Positions 6,530 to 14,555 are shown, counted from the stretch's first letter. The stretch: 16,281 nucleotides of DNA from Oscillospiraceae bacterium (GCA_022508735.1 JAFLUQ010000039.1:1-16281); one strand, 5' to 3'. Made by a program: numbers and translations. The notes: generated by a model from the sequence alone, not told the origin.

Positions 6530-7864
6530 GTGAAAAAGTATATTACGTTTTTACTGGTAATACTGTTTGCCGCTTTCTTTTCTTCCGCCGCGGCGGCGGA
6601 AGGGGAGGACTTTTCAGCCTCCTCGCCATATGTTATGTTCATGGACATGAACACCGGCAGGGTGCTTTATGAAAAAGAAGCGGATACGAAAATATATCCG
6701 GCAAGCACCGTCAAGATCATGACGGCCATACTTGCCCTTGAAAACTGTAATCTTGAAGATAAGGTGACCGCCACCGAAACGGCCCTCGCTTCCGTGCCCG
6801 ACGGAGTGACCGCAATGGACATCATGCCCGGCGAGGAGCTGACCGTGCGCCAGCTTCTATACGGGGCTATGCTCGCCAGCGCCGCCGACGCCACGAACGT
6901 GCTGGGCGAGGCGGTCAGCGGCAGCGTCAGTGACTTTGTGCAGCTCATGAACGAAAAGGCCAAGGAGCTTGGCATGAACGACACAAACTTCTCAAACACC
7001 CACGGAGAGCATGACGACCGCACCTATACCACTGTTCGCGATATGGCAAATCTTGCGCGCTATGCAATGCAGAATGACGACTTTCGGGAAATAGTCAAGA
7101 CCGACCGTTATTCTATTCAGCCAACGGACAGATATAAGGAAACCAGAAATCTCATCAATACCAACTATATGGTCTGCCGCTATCAGCGTGCCGACTACTA
7201 CTATTCCGCCGCCATCGGCGTCAAGGCCGGCTACACCGAGGAGGCCGGAAGCTGCCTGATAGAGGCGGCAAAAAGCAAGGATATGGAGCTTTTGGCCCTT
7301 ACCTTCGGCTCCACCACTGTAGACGGCCGCGCCCAAGGGTATATCGACTGCCGCGAGTTTTTCGCCACCGCCTTTGATAACTATAAGAGCAGCCTCATGG
7401 TGACGAAGGGGCGTCTTTTGGGGCAGCTGCCCATAAAAAATGCCCGCCGGGCCAATCAGGTGCTGCTGGAAGCGGGCGCAAATCTGTACTACCTTCATAA
7501 TATCGACGATGAAGACGGCGATATCACCTATGATGTGCACATCGGGGAGTCTGCCCGCGCACCCATAAGAAAGGGCGACGTGCTGGGCGAGGCGGAATAT
7601 TTCTATAACGGCATTTCCGCCGGAACCGTTGACCTTGTGGCGGATAAGGACTATAGCTTCGACGGTATAGCTTACGTAGGCGACACGGTGGTAGGTTTTG
7701 TCACCTCTCCGGTATTTATTCTGGTCGTGCTGGCGTTAATTTTTATAATACTGTATATACGCGTCCGCCGCATCAGAGCCAGGCGGCGCAGGCAGAAAAT
7801 TCTGCGCATGAAGCGCCGAAAAGAGGCCGAAAGGCGTATGAGGGAAGGCTTTGGTGAGGAATAA
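6530..7864 (+). CDS. D-alanyl-D-alanine carboxypeptidase family (S11) protein, membrane anchored, altered active-site boxes
   Basis: A penicillin-binding-protein-like enzyme of 444 residues, related to DacA/PBP5, which trims the terminal D-Ala of peptidoglycan stem peptides outside the membrane. It has a signal peptide (about 1-23), an S11 domain (about 30-270) with nucleophile box S59-T-V-K62, a C-terminal beta-domain, a TM helix (about 385-405) and an Arg/Lys-rich cytoplasmic tail. Oddity: the SxN box reads S117-A-A (normally S-G-N or S-A-N) and the KTG box reads K232-A-G. The nucleophile pair is intact but the second box lacks its Asn, so activity may be reduced or changed. The start is GTG with AAAGGA 9 nt upstream. 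The gene is co-directional with the S41 protease before it (46 bp) and the unknown gene after it (38 bp). Confidence 0.9.
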   Translation: MKKYITFLLVILFAAFFSSAAAAEGEDFSASSPYVMFMDMNTGRVLYEKEADTKIYPASTVKIMTAILALENCNLEDKVTATETALASVPDGVTAMDIMPGEELTVRQLLYGAMLASAADATNVLGEAVSGSVSDFVQLMNEKAKELGMNDTNFSNTHGEHDDRTYTTVRDMANLARYAMQNDDFREIVKTDRYSIQPTDRYKETRNLINTNYMVCRYQRADYYYSAAIGVKAGYTEEAGSCLIEAAKSKDMELLALTFGSTTVDGRAQGYIDCREFFATAFDNYKSSLMVTKGRLLGQLPIKNARRANQVLLEAGANLYYLHNIDDEDGDITYDVHIGESARAPIRKGDVLGEAEYFYNGISAGTVDLVADKDYSFDGIAYVGDTVVGFVTSPVFILVVLALIFIILYIRVRRIRARRRRQKILRMKRRKEAERRMREGFGEE

Positions 7865-7902
7865 TCTATGCCCGAGCCTCGGATTTTAAGGAGGCCATAT
7901 TG

Positions 7903-8412
7903 ATGTATGTGCCGATTTTTATAGCGATCCTGATATGTATCTTCTGCATGTTCGGGCATGTTCAGGCTCCGACCGCAGACACAGACGCTCCGGCGAAGGA
8001 GACCGAACAGGCTGAGGTCAAATATAACACTGCCGAGGAGCTGGCGGACTTTCTCCCGGCGGAGGAATGCCGCATGATCATTAAAAACGGATTGTTCGGG
8101 AAAGATTTTATAAACACCTCCGGCTTCGATATGCTGCCGATGGACAACTCCGCTGATTTGCTGTCGTTTCGAATAAGCGAAGAATATGTTTTTTCATTGG
8201 AGTGGAAGCTTGTCGAAACTGACGAGGGAACATATATGCCCGACAGCTCTTCGCCGGACTACATAAGCTTTTCCAAGGTGGAGCCGGACGGAGCCATGCG
8301 CTTTAGCAAGGCGATAAGTATTGGCAAGGATAGTTTTTCCGAAGCAGAGAAGCTTTTGAGAGAAAAGGTTTCCGTCAACGGTAATACAATACAGGAGGAA
8401 AATACCATATGA
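7903..8412 (+). CDS. unknown exported or membrane-anchored protein
   Basis: A 169-residue protein I do not recognise. The N-terminus (MYVPIFIAILICIFCMFG) is a hydrophobic helix with no lipobox in the right place, so it is a signal peptide or anchor. A short T/D/A/E-rich linker follows (about 22-40), then a mixed domain of about 125 residues with many acidic and aromatic residues. I chose ATG 7903 because AAGGAGG (7888-7894) is 8 nt upstream; a TTG one codon earlier is too close. Its stop overlaps the next start as ATGA (8409-8412), so the two are translationally coupled, and a two-component system follows. A role in signalling or envelope monitoring is inference only. Confidence 0.75.
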   Translation: MYVPIFIAILICIFCMFGHVQAPTADTDAPAKETEQAEVKYNTAEELADFLPAEECRMIIKNGLFGKDFINTSGFDMLPMDNSADLLSFRISEEYVFSLEWKLVETDEGTYMPDSSSPDYISFSKVEPDGAMRFSKAISIGKDSFSEAEKLLREKVSVNGNTIQEENTI

Positions 8413-9146
8413 AAACAAAACTTATAGCAATTATTCTCTGCGCGGGTCTGCTGCTCGCCGCCTGCGGAGAAAAGAAAGCCGAGCGCAGCGGTGATCCCGT
8501 GGATAACCGCGTGAATTCAGAACAGAGCATCGGCGCAAATGGCGAGTCAAATGTGAACCGTGAGACAGTCGCCGATGAGGCCGAGGCAGAGGCAGCAAGA
8601 AGCGTGCTTGCCGCCATGCTGAATGGCTTCGCCGGGCTCGATTACGAGGGTGCGCTGCTCTATATCCGCGAGAGCGACAGAGAGCTGTTTGATTTCAGCA
8701 ATACATCCTCCCAAAAACCGCTGTATGATAACCTTTTATCCCACATGAGCTATGAGCTGGGTGAGGTCTATACCTCAGGCGGACGCGTCTATGTGTCGGC
8801 TGAGATAACCTCTCCCGATATGCTTGACGTTTACGGTGATCTTAATTTGCTCTATATCGACGCGCTGATGAACGGTGAGATCACCTCCGAGGAGGAGTCA
8901 CGCGAGTTCAATAACCGGGCCCTGCCCGAGATCGTTGCTCAGGAGGATCTTAAGTATAAGACCATGCCCGTAGACGTGGAGATTATGAAAGACGGCGACG
9001 GCGAGAAGAGGGTAGTGTTTACCGCCGAACTCATGAACGCCATGCTCGGCGATATCCAGACTGCCGGCAGTCAGGTGAGTCAGGCCATTGAGGAGGGCAC
9101 ACAGGAATATACCGCCGCAAAAGACGCGGGCGCGTTCGATGAATAA
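8409..9146 (+). CDS. putative lipoprotein, unknown function
   Basis: A 245-residue protein with a lipoprotein signal: two lysines, a hydrophobic stretch and the lipobox L16-A-A-C19, so it should be diacylated and tethered outside the membrane. An acidic, low-complexity linker (about 20-55) is followed by a helical then strand-rich region (about 56-180) whose pattern (AARSVLAAMLNGFAGLDYEGA..., then VYVSAEITS...) resembles the NTF2-like lipoprotein domains common in Clostridia; that resemblance is a guess. The C-terminus is helical. The Shine-Dalgarno GGAGG (8395-8399) lies inside the upstream gene and the start overlaps its stop by 4 bp. The response regulator follows 11 bp later. It may present a signal to the kinase. 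Confidence 0.8.
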   Translation: MKTKLIAIILCAGLLLAACGEKKAERSGDPVDNRVNSEQSIGANGESNVNRETVADEAEAEAARSVLAAMLNGFAGLDYEGALLYIRESDRELFDFSNTSSQKPLYDNLLSHMSYELGEVYTSGGRVYVSAEITSPDMLDVYGDLNLLYIDALMNGEITSEEESREFNNRALPEIVAQEDLKYKTMPVDVEIMKDGDGEKRVVFTAELMNAMLGDIQTAGSQVSQAIEEGTQEYTAAKDAGAFDE

Positions 9147-9157
9147 GGATACAAACT

Positions 9158-9835
9158 ATGAGCAGATATAAAATTCTTGTTGCGGACGATGAAGCGAGAA
9201 TGAGGCGGCTGGTGAAGGACTTTCTGGGAGCCGCGGGCTGCGATGTCATTGAAGCCGGTGACGGTGAACAGGCAATGGAGCTGTTTATCGCTGAGGGCGA
9301 GAGTATCGACCTTGTCGTGCTTGACGTCATGATGCCGAAAATGAACGGCTGGGAGGTGTGCCGCGAGCTGAGGCGAGTGTCTAAGGTGCCGATAATTATG
9401 CTCACAGCCCTTTCACAGGAGAGCGACGAGATAACCGGCTTCGACATGGGGGCCGACGAGTATATAACAAAGCCCTTTTCGCCGAGGGTTTTTGTGGCCC
9501 GTGCGGAGGCCCTTCTGCGCCGCTCGGGGAGTGGAGGTGCCAGTCACGCCATAGACGCCGGCGGTATAGTGATCGACACTGTTGCTCATACAGTGCGTGT
9601 GGACGGTGAGGAGGTCTACCTCAGCCTTAAGGAATACGACCTGCTTTTGTATCTGGTCGAAAACCGTGGTCAGACCCTGAGCCGCGAAAAAATACTCAAC
9701 AGCGTATGGGACTACGACTATTTCGGCGACGCCCGCACCATAGACACTCACATCACCAAGCTGCGCAAAAAGCTCGGCCCATACGGTGATAAGCTGCAGA
9801 CGGTGCGCGGTATAGGGTATAAATTTGAGAAGTAG
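9158..9835 (+). CDS. OmpR/PhoB-type two-component response regulator
   Basis: A 225-residue cytoplasmic DNA-binding regulator. The receiver domain (about 1-120) has the acidic pair D10/D11, phospho-acceptor D56 (in VVLDVMMPKMNGWE), T83 and K105 (TKPF), all intact. The winged-helix output domain (about 130-225) ends in the usual RTIDTHITKLRKKLG... TVRGIGYKFE. An AAGGAT Shine-Dalgarno lies before the ATG. The cognate kinase gene starts 12 bp after the stop. Its target genes cannot be read here; it may regulate its own run, given the envelope genes upstream. Confidence 0.96.
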   Translation: MSRYKILVADDEARMRRLVKDFLGAAGCDVIEAGDGEQAMELFIAEGESIDLVVLDVMMPKMNGWEVCRELRRVSKVPIIMLTALSQESDEITGFDMGADEYITKPFSPRVFVARAEALLRRSGSGGASHAIDAGGIVIDTVAHTVRVDGEEVYLSLKEYDLLLYLVENRGQTLSREKILNSVWDYDYFGDARTIDTHITKLRKKLGPYGDKLQTVRGIGYKFEK

Positions 9836-9847
9836 TGAGGGAGCAGC

Positions 9848-11434
9848 ATGAAAAAGCCCCGACTTACCATCAGCCTCAGGTTCAGCCTGATCTTTACCGC
9901 CGTTGTAGTGCTAATTATATTCGGCATAGCTACTATGAATCAGATACTGCTCTCAAAGGTATACGAGAGCGAGAAGCGGCGCGACCTGACCGAGGCTTAT
10001 AAGACGATCAATGCTCTGTTTAGCGAGGACAGCGGCGTGGACTCTTTAGAGCTGGAGAAGATCTACTCCACAAAAAATATAACAGTCTATCTTATGGATG
10101 AGGAGGGCAATGAACTGTTCTCCTCTTCTGCTAATGCAAATGAAATTCCGCCCGAGCCCATATGGCCTGATCCACCGGAGAACCGCCGCCCGGAGGGTGA
10201 GCGTCGCCAATGGGATGAACGGCCTCTCTGGGATGAATACCCCTCCGGGGATGACGCAGGCCGCCCGAGGGACGAGTTCCGCCGTGGGCAGCGGGATTTT
10301 GACTATCGCTGGGTAGCAGGGCAGATCGACGAGCGGCTGCACGGCGAGGACTATGTAATAGAAAATATCAACGACAATCGTCTTGGCTCCGTATTTATCC
10401 AGCTTACCGCTCGCCTTAGGAACGGAAATATCCTCTATATGCGTACTCCGGCCGCGGCCGTTGACGACGCGGCGGCTACGGCTAACCGACTGCTGCTGTT
10501 CATAGGCCTTGCAGCGGTGATAGTGAGCCTCATCATTATCGCGCTGGTGTCCGGCGCGGTGACCAAGCCCGTCCGCGAGCTGACCGACATAGCCCGCGAT
10601 ATGTCAGAGCTGAGATTTTCACGGCGCTATTCCGGCCGCCGCAGCGACGAGATAGGCGATCTCGGCGCAAGCATAAACACTCTGAGCGGAAGGCTTGAGC
10701 AGGCAATAACCGAGCTTAAGGCAAGTAATGCCCGGCTCGAGAAGGATCTTGAGCTTAAAAACGCCGTTGACCGGGCACGTAAGGAGTTTATCAGTAATGC
10801 AAGCCACGAACTGAAAACTCCGCTGGCCCTCATTTCGGGCTACGCCGAAGGACTTCGGACGAATATTGCCTCCAGCGCCGAGGATAGGGCCTTTTACTGT
10901 GATGTTATCGTGGACGAGGCAGGCCGCATGGATAAGATAATCAAAGAGCTTCTGACCATGAATGAGCTGGAGTCCACCGATGTGTGCGATAAGCGGGAGC
11001 TTGAGCTCAGCGCCCTTGTGAGGGATATCGTCAAGCGTGCCGGTATACTTGCGGGGCAGAAGGGCGTGGAAATAGGCCTCGATTGCCCCGACGGGATAAC
11101 CGTTTTAGGCGACGAGCAGCTTCTCGGGCAGGCAATAACGAACTACATCACAAACGCCGTTCACTATGTTAACGAACGGAAGATAATAAAAGTACGGCTT
11201 AAAGAGACCGAAGGCGGAGCCCGCTTCTCGGTGTATAACAGCGGAAACAGCATACCCGAAGAAAGCGCCGGCCGCATCTGGGACAGCTTCTATAAAATAG
11301 ATAAGGCTCGCACCCGCGCCTACGGCGGCAGCGGCCTGGGTCTGTCTATAGTGAAGCGGAGCATTGAGCTTCACGGCGGTAAATGCGGCTTTATAAACCG
11401 GGGTGACGGAGTGGAGTTCTTTTTTGAGGTATAG
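9848..11434 (+). CDS. sensor histidine kinase with charged Pro/Arg-rich sensor insert
   Basis: A 528-residue membrane kinase, partner of the regulator before it. TM1 is at about 13-30, the extracytoplasmic sensor at about 31-213, TM2 at about 215-237, HAMP at about 238-290, HisKA with phospho-acceptor H320 in SNASHELKTPLALISGY, and the HATPase domain has N436 (N box) and the GGSGLGLSIVKRS G box near the C-terminus. All catalytic parts are present. The sensor carries an unusual segment at about 101-160, rich in Pro, Arg, Asp, Glu and Trp, with a short tandem motif (WDERP then WDEYP). It is a stretch of near-disordered composition inside an otherwise ordinary sensor. The start ATG has GAGGGAG upstream. 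The shared terminator follows 24 bp after the stop. Confidence 0.95.
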   Translation: MKKPRLTISLRFSLIFTAVVVLIIFGIATMNQILLSKVYESEKRRDLTEAYKTINALFSEDSGVDSLELEKIYSTKNITVYLMDEEGNELFSSSANANEIPPEPIWPDPPENRRPEGERRQWDERPLWDEYPSGDDAGRPRDEFRRGQRDFDYRWVAGQIDERLHGEDYVIENINDNRLGSVFIQLTARLRNGNILYMRTPAAAVDDAAATANRLLLFIGLAAVIVSLIIIALVSGAVTKPVRELTDIARDMSELRFSRRYSGRRSDEIGDLGASINTLSGRLEQAITELKASNARLEKDLELKNAVDRARKEFISNASHELKTPLALISGYAEGLRTNIASSAEDRAFYCDVIVDEAGRMDKIIKELLTMNELESTDVCDKRELELSALVRDIVKRAGILAGQKGVEIGLDCPDGITVLGDEQLLGQAITNYITNAVHYVNERKIIKVRLKETEGGARFSVYNSGNSIPEESAGRIWDSFYKIDKARTRAYGGSGLGLSIVKRSIELHGGKCGFINRGDGVEFFFEV

Positions 11435-11457
11435 GTGAACCATTTATAAACAAAAAG

Positions 11458-11497
11458 CAGGGCGGTTCAAAACTCCTGAAACCGCCCTGTTTTATTT
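11458..11497. terminator. bidirectional intrinsic terminator between convergent units
   Basis: CAGGGCGGTT (11458-11467) pairs with AACCGCCCTG (11480-11489), with a further CA/TG pair inside; TTTTATTT follows on the plus strand and the complementary side gives CTTTTTGTTT on the minus strand. It ends both the long plus-strand run and the dacF transcript. Confidence 0.93.
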
Positions 11498-11538
11498 GTT
11501 GAAATAAGTTGCTGCAAACTATAATTTATCGCTATATT

Positions 11539-12663
11539 TCACAGTACCATATACTCCTGAAGCAGCGTGCGGAAATAGGAGAACACGCCTCTGCGGGGAA
11601 CATCGTCGGCGGCAAGGAGGTCACAGCGGGCTATTTCCTCTCCATCGAGAAGGGCGCGCATTTCGCCTATCACCTGCCCCTTTTCTATAGGCGCGGAGAG
11701 TGGAGAGACCGAGACCTCGGTCTCCACCTTGGATATCTGCTCTTTAGGGAGCAGGGCTGAGGTGCTTTCTGCAGGAGCTAAGCCCACCTCGGGCTTAGTT
11801 CCCTTGCTGACCTTCTCCGAGCGCACGATTTCGCCCTCTGTGCCAAGGGTGACGGCGGCAAAGCTTGCAAAGCCGTAATCGAGCAGCGAGCGGGCGGCGT
11901 TAAATCGGGCCTGAGAGGTTGGGCTGCCCATAACAACGGCAATAAGGTGCAGACCGTCCCGCTTAGCTGTGGCGCTCAGGCAGCAGAGCGCGTTGTTGGT
12001 AGAGCCGGTTTTAAGGCCCGTGGCCCCGTCATAGAAGCGTATGAGCTTGTTTGTGTTGGCAAGCTGAAAGGCTCCGTCACGAAGACTGTCCATCCATATT
12101 GTGGTGTACTTAAATATATCAGTGTGCTTCATAAGCTCCCGGCTCATGATGGCTATGTCCATGGCTGAGGAAACGTGGCCGTCAGCGTCCAGTCCGTTGC
12201 AGTTGACGAAGTGAGTGTTCGTCATGCCAAGCTCCGAGGCGCGCAGATTCATGCGGTCAACAAAGGCCTCCACGCTGCCGCACAGGTGTTCAGCCACGGC
12301 CACGCAGGCATCGTTGCCCGAGGCCACGGCAATGCCCTTTAGCAGATCGTCTATCGTCATTTGCTCCCCGGTGTCAAGAAATATGGTGCTGCCGCCCATG
12401 CTGCGCGCACGCTCACTGGCGGTCACCACAGTGTCGTACCCAACCTCGCCGCGGTCAATAGCCTCCATGAGCAGCAGCATGGTCATAACCTTTGTGACGC
12501 TGGCCGGCGGCAGCGGCTCATGGGCGTTGTCCTCATAGAGCACCGCGCCGCTGGCGCTGTCCATCAGCAAGACGGATTTGGCGTCATACTGCGGCGCCGC
12601 AAGGGAAGTGAGGCCGGAAAGCGTAATGCAGAAAAAAATTAGAAATGAAAAAAATCTTTTCAA
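11539..12663 (-). CDS. dacF: D-alanyl-D-alanine carboxypeptidase (DacF-like, S11 family)
   Basis: An exported penicillin-binding protein that removes the terminal D-Ala of peptidoglycan pentapeptides. It has 374 residues: signal peptide (about 1-22), S11 catalytic domain with S55-V-T-K58, canonical S115-G-N117 and K218-T-G220, then a C-terminal beta domain (about 260-345) and a short amphipathic tail (YFRTLLQEYMVL) typical of membrane-associated DacA/DacF. In Bacillus dacF is a forespore gene; here the name rests on family resemblance only, and DacB-type roles remain possible. The start must be TTG at 12663-12661: no ATG lies near, and AAAGGGGGA is spaced 7 nt before it. That Shine-Dalgarno lies within the terminator hairpin of the upstream gene. 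The gene ends at the bidirectional terminator. Confidence 0.9.
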   Translation of the reverse strand: MKRFFSFLIFFCITLSGLTSLAAPQYDAKSVLLMDSASGAVLYEDNAHEPLPPASVTKVMTMLLLMEAIDRGEVGYDTVVTASERARSMGGSTIFLDTGEQMTIDDLLKGIAVASGNDACVAVAEHLCGSVEAFVDRMNLRASELGMTNTHFVNCNGLDADGHVSSAMDIAIMSRELMKHTDIFKYTTIWMDSLRDGAFQLANTNKLIRFYDGATGLKTGSTNNALCCLSATAKRDGLHLIAVVMGSPTSQARFNAARSLLDYGFASFAAVTLGTEGEIVRSEKVSKGTKPEVGLAPAESTSALLPKEQISKVETEVSVSPLSAPIEKGQVIGEMRALLDGEEIARCDLLAADDVPRRGVFSYFRTLLQEYMVL

Positions 12664-12666
12664 AAC

Positions 12667-12706
12667 AAAAGTCCCCCTTTGTAATGTTATATTACGGGGG
12701 ACTTTT
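12667..12706 (-). terminator. terminator hairpin that also contains the dacF ribosome binding site
   Basis: An 11-bp perfect stem: AAAAGTCCCCC (12667-12677) pairs with GGGGGACTTTT (12696-12706), with an inner GTAAT/ATTAC stem (12681-12685, 12691-12695). On the minus strand it follows the glycoside hydrolase stop by about 20 bp and is followed by a TTTTGTTTT run, as in an intrinsic terminator. The downstream arm carries the dacF GGGGGA Shine-Dalgarno. Confidence 0.8.
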
Positions 12707-12725
12707 ATTTAGAACATTTACTCTG

Positions 12726-14555
12726 TTACTCTACTCTGAGCTTGAATGTTTCGTCAGCGCGGGCCACTCCGCCGGTGAAGGCTTGCACGCGAACCTCGAC
12801 TGTCTGCCCGGAATAGGCCGAAAGGTCGATTGAGGCGGTGTAGGGAATAGCGTAGGCCGCGGTAGTAACGCCGTTAACGGTGTATGCCACATAGTCATAG
12901 TCGTTAAGCGGAGCGGTAATAAAGCTGCAAAGCTCAATTGTTTCCGCGGGAACGGTGAAATTATGGTGCAGCTCATAGTAATACTCACCGGTAGCGACAT
13001 CGTTCGGGCTGGAAACATATCTTCCCGAGCTGTTGATGCCCTTTATATATGCAGCGAGCAGGGCCGGATTCTGCGCCAGACGGAACTCACGGCCGCCCCA
13101 GTCCTGAGAGTTGAAGATAAAGGCCATTTTCAGGTTCGGATACTTTATGGGCAGATAGGTGTAGTAATCCTCCATCTGCTTCACGGCAAAGTCGGTAATG
13201 TTCTCTCCTGTCCACACGCTGACATAGCTGCAGCCGCCCTCAGCCATGATTATGGGCTTTTTCCAGCCGTAGGTGTCATACACGCGGTCAAGCACCGAGC
13301 TCCAGCGGCCGCGGTCTATGCCCTTGCCAAGGGGGTCGTTTTCGGGGTTGTACTCCTGATATACGCTCAGACCCACATAGTCAACATACTCGTCGCCGGG
13401 ATAGTAGAGGTCAACTGTATTATAGGGATAGAAGTTGGGAGCCCATACAAGGGCCACAGACGGAGCGTACTTACGGAACACATTGGCCACAATGCGATAC
13501 TTCTCTATGTACTTGTTGTAGTCGGGGGTGTACCAGACGTTGGTGCTGTCGTTCATTTCATTTGCAAAACGCAGCAAGATCTTGCAACCGGTGGACTCAA
13601 GATACTTCGCCTGTTCAATAAGATAGTCGTTTTCGACCACCATGTCGAGACCCTGATTCGGCTGCCATGCTATTTCAAGCACTGTGCCCTTTTCGCGGGC
13701 CGGGCGGAAGTACCAACTGTCCTGAGACGAAAAGTCGCTGCCGTAATCAAAGTATTGAAGCTCGGCGCCATGCTTAAAGCCTGTAAGCTCCGAAATGCCG
13801 GTGTTGTAGGTAGAGCCGAGGAGTATGCCGTTTCTGGGCTCGCCGGCTTCACCGAAATACAGGGAGCGGTTATAACGCTCGTCGTCGGTTTTGAGATAGA
13901 GCCGAATGTCTGAGTCGACGTATTCAGCCATGTAAAGGTAGTGCAGGGCGGTTTCCGACTGCCCGGGGGCCTGACTCCAGTAATATGAGCTGCGCCTATA
14001 TAACAGGGCCGCCTTGTGGAACTCTCCGGCCGCGGCGCGTGCGTCGCCGAGCCCTATCAGCTCCAGAGCCTTATTTGTGGCGTTTTTGCTCTTAAAGCTT
14101 GAGCTGCTTTCGATCCCATTTATGTACATAACGTCCGGGTCGTTAACGGTGACCGTCTGAGAGCCTGCGTCCCAGCCAACGTCGGCCCCGAAAGACTCCA
14201 TTACCACGCGTATGGGGAGATAGGTGCGCGAGTCAACGATCTTAGCGGCCACTTCGTTCGTTATGGCTTCACCGTTGCGGTAGACCGCGCTTTCGCCGAT
14301 AGGCACGGTAACTGTCACGCTGTCTTTGGTTATTATGGCCGCATTGGTGGTGGGGTCAAAGCCAACGCTTGCGCCATAGGCCTCGGCTGTTGCCCGAAGG
14401 GGCACCAGTGTGCGCCCGTTTTCGATAAACGGCTGACCGTCGCTGGCGCTGAAGTTAAGCTTTGCTCCGTTTACGCTTACGCCGAGCGCAAAAGCCGATT
14501 GTGCGGCAAAGAGCACGCCCATTGCCGCGAGTGCTGGAATTAGTTTCTTCTTCAT
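12726..14555 (-). CDS. secreted GH26-like glycoside hydrolase with copper-amine-oxidase-type stalk domain
   Basis: A 609-residue secreted protein. A signal peptide (about 1-25) is followed by a stalk region with two copies of the Cu-amine-oxidase N-terminal-type repeat (about 25-140; ENGRTLVPLRATAEAYGASV and DSRTYLPIRVVMESFGADVGW). A helical, TPR-like stretch follows (about 150-215), then a TIM-barrel hydrolase domain resembling GH26 (about 225-510), and a C-terminal Ig-like domain. E333 (in RFANEMN) fits the acid/base and E439 (in IIMAEGG) the nucleophile; their 106-residue distance suits GH26. The substrate may be mannan or another beta-glucan and is not decided by sequence. ATG 14555 has AAGGAGGA 7 nt upstream; the longer open frame to 14645 has no ribosome binding site. 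Confidence 0.85.
   Translation of the reverse strand: MKKKLIPALAAMGVLFAAQSAFALGVSVNGAKLNFSASDGQPFIENGRTLVPLRATAEAYGASVGFDPTTNAAIITKDSVTVTVPIGESAVYRNGEAITNEVAAKIVDSRTYLPIRVVMESFGADVGWDAGSQTVTVNDPDVMYINGIESSSSFKSKNATNKALELIGLGDARAAAGEFHKAALLYRRSSYYWSQAPGQSETALHYLYMAEYVDSDIRLYLKTDDERYNRSLYFGEAGEPRNGILLGSTYNTGISELTGFKHGAELQYFDYGSDFSSQDSWYFRPAREKGTVLEIAWQPNQGLDMVVENDYLIEQAKYLESTGCKILLRFANEMNDSTNVWYTPDYNKYIEKYRIVANVFRKYAPSVALVWAPNFYPYNTVDLYYPGDEYVDYVGLSVYQEYNPENDPLGKGIDRGRWSSVLDRVYDTYGWKKPIIMAEGGCSYVSVWTGENITDFAVKQMEDYYTYLPIKYPNLKMAFIFNSQDWGGREFRLAQNPALLAAYIKGINSSGRYVSSPNDVATGEYYYELHHNFTVPAETIELCSFITAPLNDYDYVAYTVNGVTTAAYAIPYTASIDLSAYSGQTVEVRVQAFTGGVARADETFKLRVE

Noticed and set aside
12664..12725. 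A promoter for dacF within the hairpin (TATAAC-like word)
   Set aside because: No credible -35 is found and the word lies within the stem loop, so I did not list it.
12963..13913. A 316-codon open frame on the plus strand
   Set aside because: It lies wholly inside and opposite the glycoside hydrolase gene, whose signal peptide, domains and catalytic Glu residues are clear.
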